From: Paramarasmius palmivorus
Taxonomy: Eukaryota > Basidiomycota > Agaricomycetes > Agaricales > Marasmiaceae
Length of the DNA stretch: 64,000 bases
NCBI GenBank assembly: GCA_037176845.1
Contig: JAYKXP010000030.1
Coordinates: 1-64,000 of the forward strand
Direction: 5' to 3'
Both the position numbers and the translations under genes were made by a program. Below, piece after piece: positions 1 to 11,900 of the stretch (position 1 is its first letter; every line of letters begins with the position of its first letter). Below the pieces are notes generated by a model. It worked only from the letters and a program-made list of their open reading frames with translations. It was not told the DNA's origin and searched no databases.

Positions 1-2559
1 TCTACTTCAGGTGAGCGCATGTAGTCGGAATGATGCAGCACATCACCTCTGTTTATTAGTCATGTCCCGAGGTACTCTCTATAGCGGGTGCGGTAACCGT
101 CCTCAACCAGAAGTAAGCAATACCCCAGTCCCAAAAGCACTGGGATCGGCATTTCGTTTGAAAAAACCAGCTTACGTTTAATGACGGGACGCAGGCGTTC
201 TACTGTCCAGCAGAGAAAGAGACCTGTCTATGTGAACCTATGTTTCCTCAGTACAAAGTAGAGACTTCATGGCTTGCTATACTTGTACACTATGCAATTG
301 AGGGCTCTGCGCTGAAGCCAAGCTTTATTCTGGGAAGTGATACCATGGACGTAGTGGACATGCTACGCGAACTATCATACTAGCAAGCTCCTCACGTGGG
401 GCGCTGTCTTCGCATTAATATCTCTCACACACATTCATTCCTCGACCTCCTCGCTTCAACATAATCTGGATGGTGGCGCCATACTGTCGAATATGGCCCT
501 CTGACATGGGGATGAGGTGTAGGGGCGGTTGGGTGTATCGTTTCTACAACTTGAGAGGAAGTGCAGTGAACTATGGTACAGATTAACGACATAAAAAAAG
601 CATATCCGTTGAACGAGAAGCTGCCCGCGTTATCATGTAAGGTTTTTCAGTCCCTTCGATATGCTAGATCATACGCCGTACACTGTCCCACTAGGAGTTC
701 TATGGTGTCGGAAATGCCCTCTAGTGAACCTGAAAGGGTAAATCCAGTCTTGGGGGACCTTTTGCCGAGGTAGGCCGAGATACCCACTGTGTCGTAAAAG
801 CTGTTGGTGCATTGAGCCGAGGCTACCAGCTGTTCTCCCACATTTCGCTTCTGAAGTGAATGCGAACTCGATGTCGACTAACCATTGGTGTTGAAGGACG
901 GTAAGAGTTAGGCGGGATGCTAAGCTCGTATTGAGTTTGCGCAGGCCCGGATCTAGGTTTAACGAGGAGTATATGGCGATGTGTGTCCCAATTGAACGAC
1001 GAGGCCAAAGGACTGTTCAAGTTAGCAAACACGTTGATAAGAACCCACCCGTTCCAAAAGCTGAAGGGAATCATTAGCTTAGGTGTGAGGAAGGACGTAA
1101 ATAGAGCGCGCCAGACCTGTATCACGTTTCGTAAAGTGTCGCTCCCGATGATAGGTCGTTACAACTGCACCCTTTGACACATCGCTTCCATTGAAAAAGC
1201 AGTCGTTACGCGGCAATCGGGGTATTGCGGTAAATGTCCCTTCTTACTAGCTATCTGAGCGTACAGCAGTCCTTTGGCATTGTCCCCACGGCCCTCTCCC
1301 ACCATAAGTATATACAGGAGATATTCGTCGCGTAGAGGCTCATTCACAATCAAGATATATCTCACCCAACTATTTCGGTCTAGCCACACCTGAATCTTCC
1401 GCGTAAAAAACGTTCGGGGATATGGAAGAGGAGCTCAGCTCTACCGCGAAATCCTCCCCCCTCAGTGTCCGTTGAGCTGTTTATTATGTTTTTGTTTGTG
1501 CCGGAATCTTATCCCCAGAGATGAATAAATGACCCCGTCTATTAGTCTGAATATCGTCTGTATGACTGCGTCAACGTGCTGTCGGACGTATCCCTTCTCG
1601 AGAAGGCGCTCTGACTGGGAGCGGACTGATGTAGTTCGCTCGGAGGAAGACACTGGCGGTCTGTCATTTTGAGGGGCTACTGTGGTCACTCGACGTCGCT
1701 CCGTGCAGAGATGGAGGAATGAAACGACCGGACGGCCCGGAAATTTGAGTCTATCTTGCTAGGAAACTTCTCCATCTAGGACAAGTCGAGCGTCTTCGAC
1801 CGGGAGCGTAAGTGTGAGAAAAGGAGAGGGGAAGCTTTGCTTTCTCGAATGTCGCTTACTTAGATCTGAGGCCTGAGAACTGAGAAACTGGGGCCGAGGA
1901 ATGTGTAAAGCTACAGACCTTATCATGTGGCCGGTCGCTACCTCTATTGGTTGGTTTTTGGTTGATTTTGGATAGGCTATGTCGTTTCTAGGCGAAACGT
2001 TAGGATGGGAATTGGTCCGTAGGAACGTGCCACAAACCTTGTCACGTGGAACTCAATTTTAGTGCGCTTGCTTTCCATACGGATGTTTTCACAAACATAG
2101 GGTTTTCAAGGAATGGAGTATCCTGGGCAGCAAATGGCTATATTGCTACAGCAAGATACTATTGGACGCTGATTCTTGAGGGGGAAAAAGTTATTATTAG
2201 ATTGGAGTGCGAGTTAGCACCCTTCGAATCAGTAAGGGCGTGTGTATAGGGCTAGGTACGCATGGCCCACGTTATTAATAGCTAACGATAGGTATCGTAC
2301 AGCAGAGAAGTTTTCTTAAGCAAAACTGCGAGCAGCCACAGTTGTAACGGTTACTTCAGTACTGGGACAAGATCTACTGAAACCTTCAGCAACAAAACCC
2401 CACACGTTTAATTCTGAGTCAACTGGACATCTGGAGAGCATCTACACGGATGGAACGTGTGGAGGCTTTTTAGGGAGTCATGAGACTCGGTATTACCTTT
2501 CGCTTAGCATGGCTGACCATCAGCCTCTAGGCTATGCTTCTACGTAATCGACATTGTGT

Positions 2560-2561
<2 letters not shown>

Positions 2562-2597
<36 letters not shown>

Positions 2598-2702
2598 GTT
2601 CCCCCCACCCCCCCCCCCCCCCCCCCCCCCCCCCACTTTCCCCCCCCCCCCCTCCCCCCCCCCCCACCCCCCCCCCCCCCCCTTGGGTGGGTCCCCCCCC
2701 CC

Positions 2703-2759
<57 letters not shown>
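2562..2759 (+). repeat. 198-bp near-pure poly-C tract
   Basis: Almost every base is C, interrupted by single A, T or short G/T breaks (for example a TTGGGTGGGT break near 2683-2692). The minus strand is therefore G-rich and could form G-quadruplexes. The proline-rich and glycine-rich open frames on both strands are by-products of the tract. Such long C runs are rare in fungal nuclear DNA and are also a classic signature of sequencing or consensus artefacts. Confidence 0.95.
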
Positions 2760-5349
2760 TGTGTTGTGGGGCCGGGCACTCTCGAACATATATTCCGGCA
2801 GCTCCGTTTTCACGAATGCTGCTATCTTTGCTAAGTGTCGTGCGTGTTGGTGATGAAACGCCGTCCGAGATGCGACTATGACTTAGAACTGTGACATATA
2901 GGATTTGTGTGATTTGAATACGTTTAGATTATGAATTCACAGGGGCTTGTAAACTGCAGTCTTCGCCACATAAGGACCTCAAGCGTGTATCCCCCTTCCG
3001 GAAAGTAGGTATCTGTACTACGATAATCCACATCACTATCAACAAGCCCCCTATACATGTCCCCCCCCCACATTACAATTATAGTCGATGGCGTTTGAGC
3101 AGAATACGAGGATGAGCAACATGCTGGAGGGTTTGGAGGTAATCGTTTGCCGAGGAATCTGGCTTCCATCGACACTATACCGGGGAGCGGATTACAGTGG
3201 TATCAGTTCGAAGTAGTGTGGATACAGACAGATTACAAAATAATATGCCTTTGACATTGAGAACCAGTTCATCTCCTAATGCACGTTCATCAGTTACACC
3301 GTGAGAGAGCATCATCTATGATATTGTTGCAAGCTGTAAGGAGCAATTGGTGTTGTCGGCCTGGTGTTAATTGCTAGTTAAATACGTCCACGAGTTGTTT
3401 ACGTGCTTCGACTAAATACGGCATTACTGTAATGGGAGGTTACCCGGCTATGAAAAGGCATACTGAGTGCGATGGGGGCTAATTTAGGACCCGGCGGGGA
3501 GTGCCTGTTCTCCAATTGCATTCTCGACCGGCATGAACTCTTTCCTCGGACCTCCCTTGGACTCTCTCATGGACAGAAGCCAAGCCCAGAGGGTAATTTC
3601 TACGGAGGACCAAGTTGTCCGCTCGTTTGCCTGTTGATGTATGATGAACCTGCTGGCGATATACTTCCCTTCCCTAACTACTCGCTGTTTCCTTGGATGT
3701 TCTTGCTTTCCTCGCCATTGTCTTACCTCCTTCGCCCTCTATGCCCTCCCTCGGCCCTTACTTGCCCCTCCGCCTCTTGCTTCGCCCCCTCCACCTTCTA
3801 CGTGCGAATCCGACCTGGCCGCCCTGTGATCGTATTGTCGCCTTCACTCTCAATAATCGTCGACACCGTCATCATCGCTTTCGATCGCGTCTCTCGTTCT
3901 ACGGAGGAGCCTATAGTATACATAGGGTAACAGTCCGCGCCAAGCTGGTAGAGTTGTCCTGTAACATACTCTTGCGGAAGTGTCGGTCGTAGGGCGCTTG
4001 TCTCCTTGTTCTGGTCAAAATGCAAGCTGAGCGCCACACACCCGTTAGTGGTTAGTTACATTAGGTTTGCATCCGGCATCGCTGTCTTAGGTCTAGTGCT
4101 CACGAAGCATGGCTGCCTGGTCAAGCTGCCCGTACCCCATTCTTACCTCGTCTTGCGCGCATTCAGACGCGTCACGTAGTAGGAGGGCCAAACGGAAAAA
4201 CTTGTATATCAATAACGATAGCACGTGTAAATTTGACGATTCTGTCTCGCCTGGAGTGTTTCAGTAGGGAAGCTTTTTATTCTTCTCTGTCGGCCTCCTT
4301 ATCAGAAATCTTCACAGGTGACCTGGTCATATAATTGGTTGGGGGACCTAGGACAGAACTCAGCTGGGGCCTACAGCCGGCGGCAAAATGTGATAACACC
4401 TCCTCAAAGAAAGCACACACCGGCAGGTATTTGTCTGGCCAATTCTTCTTCATTCTCTCCCAGATATTGTGTGGAGGATGCCTGTGTCAAGCATGTAGAT
4501 AGGCCGTTGCGAACGTCAGTTCTATCTCTGCACGATTATGACTTTCCTCCTGTCTCATGAACGAAATGTACTTTCAATGATGAGTTAAGCGTGGAGTCTA
4601 AGTGTAATTCTGAAAAACTTCGAAGCCTCTAGCCTTGTTCGCCCTTTGGCTATGCGGCTGAGGCGGTGTAGGGCATGGCATCCGATTGGCGTGAGTTTCG
4701 AAGGTCCAGCGTGGGCAAGGGCAAGGTCAGTACGAAATTTTTTCAAAAAGCGCTCCGATACTCACGCTAGATAGGGGTACCTCAAGGAGTCTCGCCAGCG
4801 CAGCATGATTTTCTGTTTCGTCATCTGGTGGGAGCACTTTGTAGACGGTGAAGTTGGATGGCCCTGGACTGCTTAATCGTCGGCTCGACCACGTTGGTGC
4901 CGCTCTCAGCATAGCTTTGAGGATCTGATCAATGCAAGCCTTTCCGTGTTAATCTTGTATCTTGACCACTTAGTTAGAGAATGCCAGTACACTAAATGGT
5001 TGCTCTTTCACATCCTTTAGTGCTATGCATTCATCCGTACGTTGTAGTAGGTCTACAAAAACGTCGCCCCTGCTTGTGCACCAATATCGAGGCTATCCAA
5101 CCTTAGAAGCGCTCTTCCGTTGTGCTTTAAGCGTTCCAATTCGTCGGGAACTATGCACACATGTAGGTAGCCGACAGCCATCGAAGGGTATGATTGGTGA
5201 CAGTAGAGGCAATGGACGAGTGGGATTTGAGCTTCAGGTGCTGCTGGAACTACTGTGTGTTTCTCTGTGCCTGGAAAACGGAGACTATTGCAGTGAACAG
5301 TAAAAGGTAGGAAAAACTCCTCTTCAGGTAGACTGTGTGAACGCAGCAC

Positions 5350-5408
5350 TCCCCCCCCCCCCCCCCCACCCCCCCCACCCCCTACCGCCCCCAGTGCCCC
5401 GCCCCCCA
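5350..5408 (+). repeat. Second C-rich tract
   Basis: A 59-bp stretch made almost only of C with a few A, T and G interruptions, starting with 17 C in a row. It has the same character as the longer tract near 2.6 kb. Confidence 0.9.
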
Positions 5409-5969
5409 AGGACGAGGGTTCTGGGTCGTCTGGTTAAGTGTGCCATGGTGAGGGAAGTCCACAAAGGCATGTTGCCAAACAAGAACGCATAGCCCCATGA
5501 CCGTTTCTCACGATGTCTAGGGCAATGATGAGTCAGACCAAGCCGTCATGCATTCGTTCATGAGACCAAGACAGGGCCGAGCTAGAACCAAGCAGAGCAA
5601 GAACCTGAGTTCCAAGGAATGGGTGCATTAATGAGCCATCGGTGTTACGGTACTAGAGCTGAGATCTGACAAGTCTATCGTAGACTTTCTTGGATGACGA
5701 AGGCAAACAGCGGGATGCAAGCGGGTTGTATTGAGGTGCGATGGGCATATTGGTTTCATATAAGTTGACCAGGGGTGTCAGAACTGGAGAGGGCAATGGT
5801 AGAGCGTAGGTAAGAGGCTACAGGAACCGGGTATGCGTCGTGATTTAATTAAATAACATGACTCGTTGCGCATTGTCGACCAAGTGTCGACATGATGCAG
5901 AGTGCTCTAACATAAGTACTAGAAATGTAGTAGTGGATGAATCGAAAATGTCCGTAAAAGGCTGGTATA

Positions 5970-6733
5970 TCAGAAATGCCACTCGTCAAAACCTTCAGTA
6001 CTGCGGTGAGAGGAAACGAACGAACGACCAGCTTGTCGAAGGAGGGGGCTCTCGGCCTAGCGAACGAGTTAGCTGAGAAGATTTGATGGGTGCTGGAAAA
6101 TACCTCTGCATCGATGTCTCCGTCTTCCTGCTCAGAGTCTGTAATCTCAATAACCTCCGCTTCACGTTTAGAGCCGGACCTGGAGGCTACAGAAGTTGAC
6201 GATTGGCCGGCGTCTTGAGGAAATGTAGTGCCTATGGGCGTTGTGGAAGGGGCCTCCATGCTGACATCGTTTCCGGGGCCGCGATCTGAATCTATATCTG
6301 CAGTGAGGTCGATTGGGTTTTGATAGGTAGCGTCGTTTGTGAGGTCAATGACATCCTGTGGTTTGTCGGAAGGACGTAGCGTAGCGCTTGCCATTGCCAT
6401 CCCTCTCAGCCGCAACCTCTGCGCTCTCCTTTCCTGCTTTGCCTTTTTCTCCTCCTTTCTTCTCTTCCTCCTAGCAGCAACCACGGGGTCTGAGGCCAAC
6501 GGCGGCTCGAACATGTCTATTCCAAACCGCTTCGATAGAAATTGGTGTCAGACTGGCGACATGGCGGGAGTGAGCGTACGCACCGCGGCTACCTCATACA
6601 TGTTGATTTGTGAGCCCTCATCTCCCAAAATTTCGGCTACGTCCCTGACAAGAGAATTAATGAAAGGAGTTGAAACAAAGAAAGAAGCTCACGCAGCCCA
6701 GTTGAATTTGACGAAGCGGATCTCCGAGCCCAT
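5970..6733 (-). CDS. Small protein with three SIM-like motifs, beside the dioxygenase
   Basis: Four exons read well: 6733-6693, 6644-6584, 6529-6104 and 6056-5970. The three introns are 47-54 bp, with GT-AG ends and CTGAC/CTAAC-like branch sites. The N-terminus (MGSEIRFVKFNW) is followed by a strongly basic patch (RRKRRKEEKKAKQERR), which could be a nuclear localisation signal. Three hydrophobic-acidic motifs then follow, DVIDLTND, NPIDLTAD and EVIEITDSEQED, which match the consensus of SUMO-interacting motifs. No enzymatic domain is visible. The gene is transcribed divergently from the TET/JBP-like dioxygenase across a short spacer with a duplicated promoter element, suggesting co-regulation and a nuclear role. 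A function in SUMO-dependent recruitment is inference only. The last splice is less certain; without it the frame runs to 5849. Confidence 0.6.
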
Positions 6734-6926
6734 GGAGGAGAAGTAGGATGAAGCGATCACGTTACTCTGCGACTCGTGTGTCATTGTGACCCGGGTTTCT
6801 TCTTTCCCACTGCCAGCGCATCTTCTTCCCGCCATCTTGTGTCCCATCTATCTCCTTGGCCCATTCAAGGCTTTTCAACATGGCGTTTAACGGTGTGTGC
6901 TTTAATTGCTGCCTACTTGGTTTCTT

Positions 6927-7059
6927 CACGATGATCTGGGTGCGTAAGCCAATCAAAGGGCCGGCCCCAGACTACGCGTGAATAAAGCCCATGCACGCCT
7001 CCTCACACGATGGTCTGAGCGCGTAAGCCTATCAAAGGGCCGGCCTCAGACTACGCGTG
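6927..7059. promoter_or_regulatory. Duplicated 54-bp element in divergent promoter
   Basis: Two direct copies, 6927-6980 and 7006-7059, differ at about 5 of 54 positions and sit 79 bp apart start to start. Both contain the core ATCAAAGGGCCGGCC followed by CAGACTACGCGTG. They lie between the divergent SIM-motif gene (starts at 6733) and the dioxygenase gene (starts at 7135), the natural place for shared regulatory sites. Confidence 0.65.
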
Positions 7060-7134
7060 TGCTTCTCTTCGCCTCTGGTTCCACGTAACGAAGCACTGTG
7101 TCTAACTTATGCTCCAGACTCAAACTTGCGAGCG

Positions 7135-8675
7135 ATGCGCTTCTGCTCCTTCGATCTTGGGACTGCCCTGGAAGACGAGAATGCGAATCGACTGAGGGAG
7201 GAAGACGCCGGTAACTTCCTAGATGAAGATCTAGTTCTGGAACATGAGCTGAGCCCTAGTGAGCTGGATCGACCCGCCAGCCAATCGAATGCCGCCGGCT
7301 CCTGCTTTCCAGCAGAAGACAATGTGCCCCCACCGCTCACCTCACGTCAAAGAAGAAACCGCCGGAAGACAGAGATGAAGAGGGCAAGGCGGAGGGAAGA
7401 AGCAGCACGTCGAGATCAGGAGGTCCAGGTTTCCGGCTACGTGCTCGGCTGCGCAAAAAAAGCGCAGCCTTACACGCTTGACGACTTCAACGCTGCTACT
7501 TTGCCTATATCTGACCCGGCTGGATAGGGAAGGGGGATGCAGCTCCGGAGAGCTTGCCCAAGGCGCAGGAGCTCAGGTATCTTAACTGGAATGGAAGGTA
7601 AGCACGGTGCATAAATCGAAGTGATTTTCACTGACCTGCTTGGTTTGGCAGGGACACAGTTGCTCTCCTTGATGGCAGAGATCGCCTATGGGCTCTGCTA
7701 GGGGCCCTCCTCCTGGGGCAAAGGATTGGGGCAAGGTCAACGAAGGTTTGGTTGATGCCTTTCAGAAGTACGACGAGTCCTCTACCTTCAGTAAAGAGGA
7801 CATGCAAAACCGGAGATCAGGTGGAGAGTATGGCCTCAGAGATGAGGGCGTCTCCTTTGCAGGGGGTAAAACCAAGCCTGGTAACATAGCCGTCCGTGGA
7901 ATCAAGAACCGAGCGGCACTGAGGGCTTTCTCGGAGAGCCGGTATCTTGGGCGAGTCTTAGGGCACACCGGTCGTAAGCGCTTTCTCTTTTGTGATCCAC
8001 CTTTGCTGACAGCTGAACCAAGGGCTTTACTGCACTTTCGCAAACAAACTGGCGCGAGAGAGTCGAAGGGTGTTCGGGGAACTTAAAGCCAAATTCCCTG
8101 AAATCAACTTCCCTTCTCACCCGAGCGCTGGTGGCAACTGCTGGGCAGCCAGGTGCCTTAACTCTGCTGGAAAGTCGAAGTTGGCACGCGTATCCACAAA
8201 GCGCCATGCTGATTACGGGAACTGGGCACCCAATTGGTGCTGCGTCACTGCCGTAGGGAAGTTTGATCCAGACAAAGGTGGACACCTTGTGTTTTGGAAC
8301 GTAGGGCTGGTGGTGAGGTTTCCACCGGGCTGCAGCATTCTTTTCCCCTCGGCGCTTATCACCCACTCAAACATCCCTATTCAGGAAGGAGAAACCAGGT
8401 ATTCCATAGCCCAGTATTCTCCGGGGGGGCTTTTTCGGTGGGTGTACAATGGGCATATGACAGATGAAGACTTCCTGAGCTCTGCTGATGAGGAGGCGCT
8501 TAGGAAGAGGTCGGAGGATAAAAGCAGAAGGTGGAAAGAGGGCCTCGGGCTTTTCACTAAATGGCAGGAGCTGGTGAGGGGAGATTATATGGGACAAGAG
8601 CTGGGCGACCTGAGCGAACTAAGTGAGCTGAGCAGCGAAGAGGAGGAGCCTCCTAAGAAGCGTAAAAAGATATGA
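7135..8675 (+). CDS. TET/JBP-like 2-oxoglutarate/Fe(II) dioxygenase, frame broken twice
   Basis: Predicted to oxidise a substrate, possibly modified DNA bases as in TET/JBP enzymes, using 2-oxoglutarate and Fe(II). The C-terminal catalytic part shows HADYGNW (the HxD iron ligands), GKFDPDKGGHLVFW, LITHSNIP (distal His) and RYSIAQYSPGGLFRW (the Arg that would bind 2-oxoglutarate). It ends in PPKKRKKI, a likely nuclear localisation signal. Introns are read at 7598-7651 (54 bp) and 7974-8022 (49 bp). The N-terminal third is charged and low in complexity. The frame is disrupted twice: near the CCC run at 7515-7517 and the GGGG run at 7701-7704, each explained by one missing base. Family placement rests on motif resemblance to the agaric TET/JBP-like proteins that accompany KDZ transposons. 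Either a pseudogene or consensus errors. Confidence 0.75.
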
Positions 8676-8934
8676 TTAAACACCAATCTGTACATCTTCA
8701 TTAGATTTGCTTGTTTTCGTCTCATTGCTCGAAAAGGTAGACACTCACAGATAAGATACAAATCGATATTTTCTCAAAAACTCTGGAAACTAGCCATTTT
8801 TTACAAAAGAAAAACAAGGGCTAACGCTGCTCTCAGCCCCTGCACGTGCAACATCTGACCAAGGCATAATTTAAGCGAACGTCCCGCTTTCTCCTGAACC
8901 GCTACCTGCACCTGCAGACGTGGAAGAGACGGCC

Positions 8935-11900
8935 ATGCCCTCCAGCAGCCAGCGAAAGCTTATCGCCAGCTCGCACTCCAAGGCTTCCAAGGCTAAGAAA
9001 GGGCCCACGGCAGGCTCAAAGTCGAAGTCGAAGTCTAAATCGAAGTCTAAAGGCACGAAAGAGAGCAGCGTCTCCAAGCCCAGCGCCGAGCTCAGTTCTC
9101 CCGCTGCTGGCTCTTCTGCTCCCAACGCAGGCTCCCCCGCCACAGAGACCTCTTCAGACTCTACTTCTACCTCTGACACCTCTTCTCCTGCCCCTGGAGA
9201 TGAGGAGCCCAAAAGGCGCGGTAAAAAGTCAGACTGGCCGAAAGAGGAGGAGCGCGTTCTTATTGCGAACATCCCCCTGTACAACGCATGTGGTCATAGC
9301 AAGGCTCCTTTCTGGGCTGGGTTCTTCCCCATGTGGTTTGACACATTCCCCAAGTACCGACCGGTGGATGGGGTAGAAGACGATGATGAAGATGATGAAG
9401 ATGACGAAGATGACGAAGATGACGACAATAACGACGACGACAATCTTCTTGAAGAGGACGACGGCGAGGGCGGTGCTAAAGAGCCGTCTTCGGTAAAGCC
9501 AGCCGTGGTCTCTAGTTCTCCATCTGGCTCCGACGAAGTTGGCAAGTCTTCTGGCCTTGCAGGTTCCGTCGAAGGACCCCAGCCTTGCTCAGATGCGGCA
9601 GCTGCCTCTACCTCAGAGGATAAAGGGAAGGCTGTAGTGATGACCCCAAAGCGGTGGAACAGGGTGAAGAGGGTGAGCGCCATTTTAACTGAGTTGCAGC
9701 GTAGCTGACGCCTTCCTATAGAAAATCATTAGATACTTTTATAACCACAAGAACAAAGACAAACGAGCTGACACAAGAGGTTGGAAGCCTTACCTCAGAA
9801 GCGCCTTGGCTGATACCTCTCAACGTCCGTCCAAGCTTCCCTTACACAAATTTTATATGTCCCATCCCAAGTATTCCGACAAATGCCGCAAAGTTTATAA
9901 GAAAAGGTACCCCGACTTGGGCGAACAGGACAAAGGCGAGGTCGAGGTCGATGGTGCTGACAACGGTGATGACGAGGATAGCGACGACGAGGATAGCGAC
10001 GATGAGGATAGCACCCTTGACCCTCGAAAATCTTCGGGGTGGGCTGCAATGGCGGCGGAGGAAAAGAGGAAGGAGCTTGGGAAGTTTGCTCTCGCACTTC
10101 GATGCGAGGTTGCACAGACCCTGCTCAGCAAAGAGAGCAAGAAGGTTAGAAAGGCTCTGGAAAAGGAGAACGAAACGTCCTACCAGGCGAAGCTCAAACT
10201 CTGGGAAGCTGGTACAAAGAAAAAAGGAGCTAACATGGACGATTCGCCTGAAGCAAAGGAGCAGTGAGCTTTCCCTGTTAAGAAACATTTTTCAAAAGAA
10301 ACTCACGTACTGTCCAGGAGATGCACGAACATGAAGACGGTTGGCCAAACCTTGACGGACGACATATCCGATTTGACAGACCTCACCGTCTGTCTGGTCG
10401 TAGGAAAGCCCCCAAAGAATCCAGGCGAGAAATTCTCCATCGAATTGTACGTGTTTCTTCCTTCGAGGCCATAGCTTGGGGGCTGAGAGACGGCAGCTTC
10501 CATTCCGGTAAAAATAAAGACGGAAAGAAATGGGATGAATGGGACCAGGAGACCTTCCGAAAGTCAGTCTTCAACCACTTTTTCAGATTCCTTCGAACTT
10601 GCGAGGGCGGCGGTAAAGGCGGCGGAGGAGAAAAGCAGCCATGCGAGGCTGACAGTGGGGGAAGGAAGGAAAGAGAGAACAGCAGGTCCTCCCTGAACCA
10701 AGGTGCCTCACATGATGACATCAAACACGTTGTCTTGACCGTTTCGACAGATCCGAAAGACACCGGGTCCGTTGCTGATCGCAACGAAGAAGCATGTTCC
10801 ACGCCTCAAACGTCCGTTGCTGAGGCAGTTTCCTTCGCCCTAAATGACATTGAAATTGATAGCCCCCGTGAGTCTCACTTTGATTTCACCGCTCTGCTCC
10901 TCACGATAGGGTCAGAGACCGCCCAAGAAGGAACAATCGCTGATTCTGGTAGGCTTCCCATTGTTAGTTGTTTCTACCTTGTTCACTGCCTGTCTAGGGA
11001 ATGCTGGGGCTGGAGAACGTGGGATAGACGAAGAGGGGCGAGTTGAGGACTCCACCGATGTAGCTCCGATGGATGTTGACTCTCTTCGTGGTGAGCTTGA
11101 TTCCAAACACACCTTGTCCTCGCTCATGCAGGACATTAGGTGACAAGGCGCCGTCACCAATGAACATCGACCCTGCCGACGTTCAAGCTGCAGGTGAAGG
11201 TGCGTAAACGTTATTAGACAACGAGACTCTCCTAACTTTCTATGGACGATAGCACCTGTTATCACCAAGGAAGGCGGACCAAATCGAGACTCCCGGAACC
11301 CAAAACGACCTGTGCCTAGGCCCATCCCTCGTAAAAGCCCCATCGTAGACTACAGCTCTGAAGAGAGCGACTCAGACGAAGGCCAGGACAAGGCAGATCA
11401 GTTCTCAATTCCTCTCGACCTTCCCTCGAGGATGCAGCAAGCCCTCGACATGGTACCATCAGGAGAGGTCGGCGATTGGGTCAGGCGTGCACTCCAGGTG
11501 GTCTGTGCATCCGAGGCTTTGAACTCTGTTGCAGTCTGGCAGCATCTGGTTTACGCCTTCGTTGCTCTGGAACGTTCCTACCAGTTTGTCAACCCCGTTC
11601 GGCACTGCCTCCCCTCTTTGAACCGTCCTTCTGAGCTCAAGCCTTGGTTTCAAGAAGGAAGAACAAACGAGTACCCAAAAGGAATGAGGAAGACTAAGCC
11701 CTTCGTGGAGAGCTATTGGGAGTATTGGAGCACTCTCAGCCCCAGCTGGAGGACTCGACTTGGAGAACGCAGGTTGTCTCGAACGGAGCAGGGCGATTGG
11801 AGCTCCTTGCAGTACCCTGGTCAGAATGGGATGCTGCTGCCGCTTGTCTGCCTAAAGTGGTATTTCACGATGGAGGCTGTAGAAGGAGGCTCTGTGGATT

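Larger units (their letters stand above)
1..5969. other. Gene-poor left flank
   Basis: No credible gene is visible on either strand over this stretch. The open frames are short, have no recognisable domains, and do not join through plausible introns, unlike the rest of the window where exons are obvious. The stretch contains two C-rich tracts (listed separately) and otherwise ordinary-looking mixed sequence. It could be old transposon debris, a repeat-rich intergenic block or a poorly assembled segment. Nothing in it supports a choice. Confidence 0.6.

Noticed and set aside
2532..2881. Long polyproline and polyglycine open frames on both strands
   Set aside because: They are by-products of the C homopolymer tract and read open in all frames.
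3472..3930. 152-residue open frame
   Set aside because: No domain, no introns, skewed Leu/Pro/Ser content from pyrimidine-rich DNA; nothing supports translation.
6339..6746. Plus-strand frame across the SIM-motif gene
   Set aside because: The minus strand shows motifs and well-formed introns; the plus frame is a shadow.
8871..9284. Acidic minus-strand frame opposite the module protein
   Set aside because: It is the mirror of the Ser/Lys- and Asp-rich repeats of the real plus-strand gene.
9380..9440. CRISPR-like or satellite array at the GATGAA/GATGAC repeats
   Set aside because: Simple codon repeats for Asp/Glu inside an exon; no spacers.
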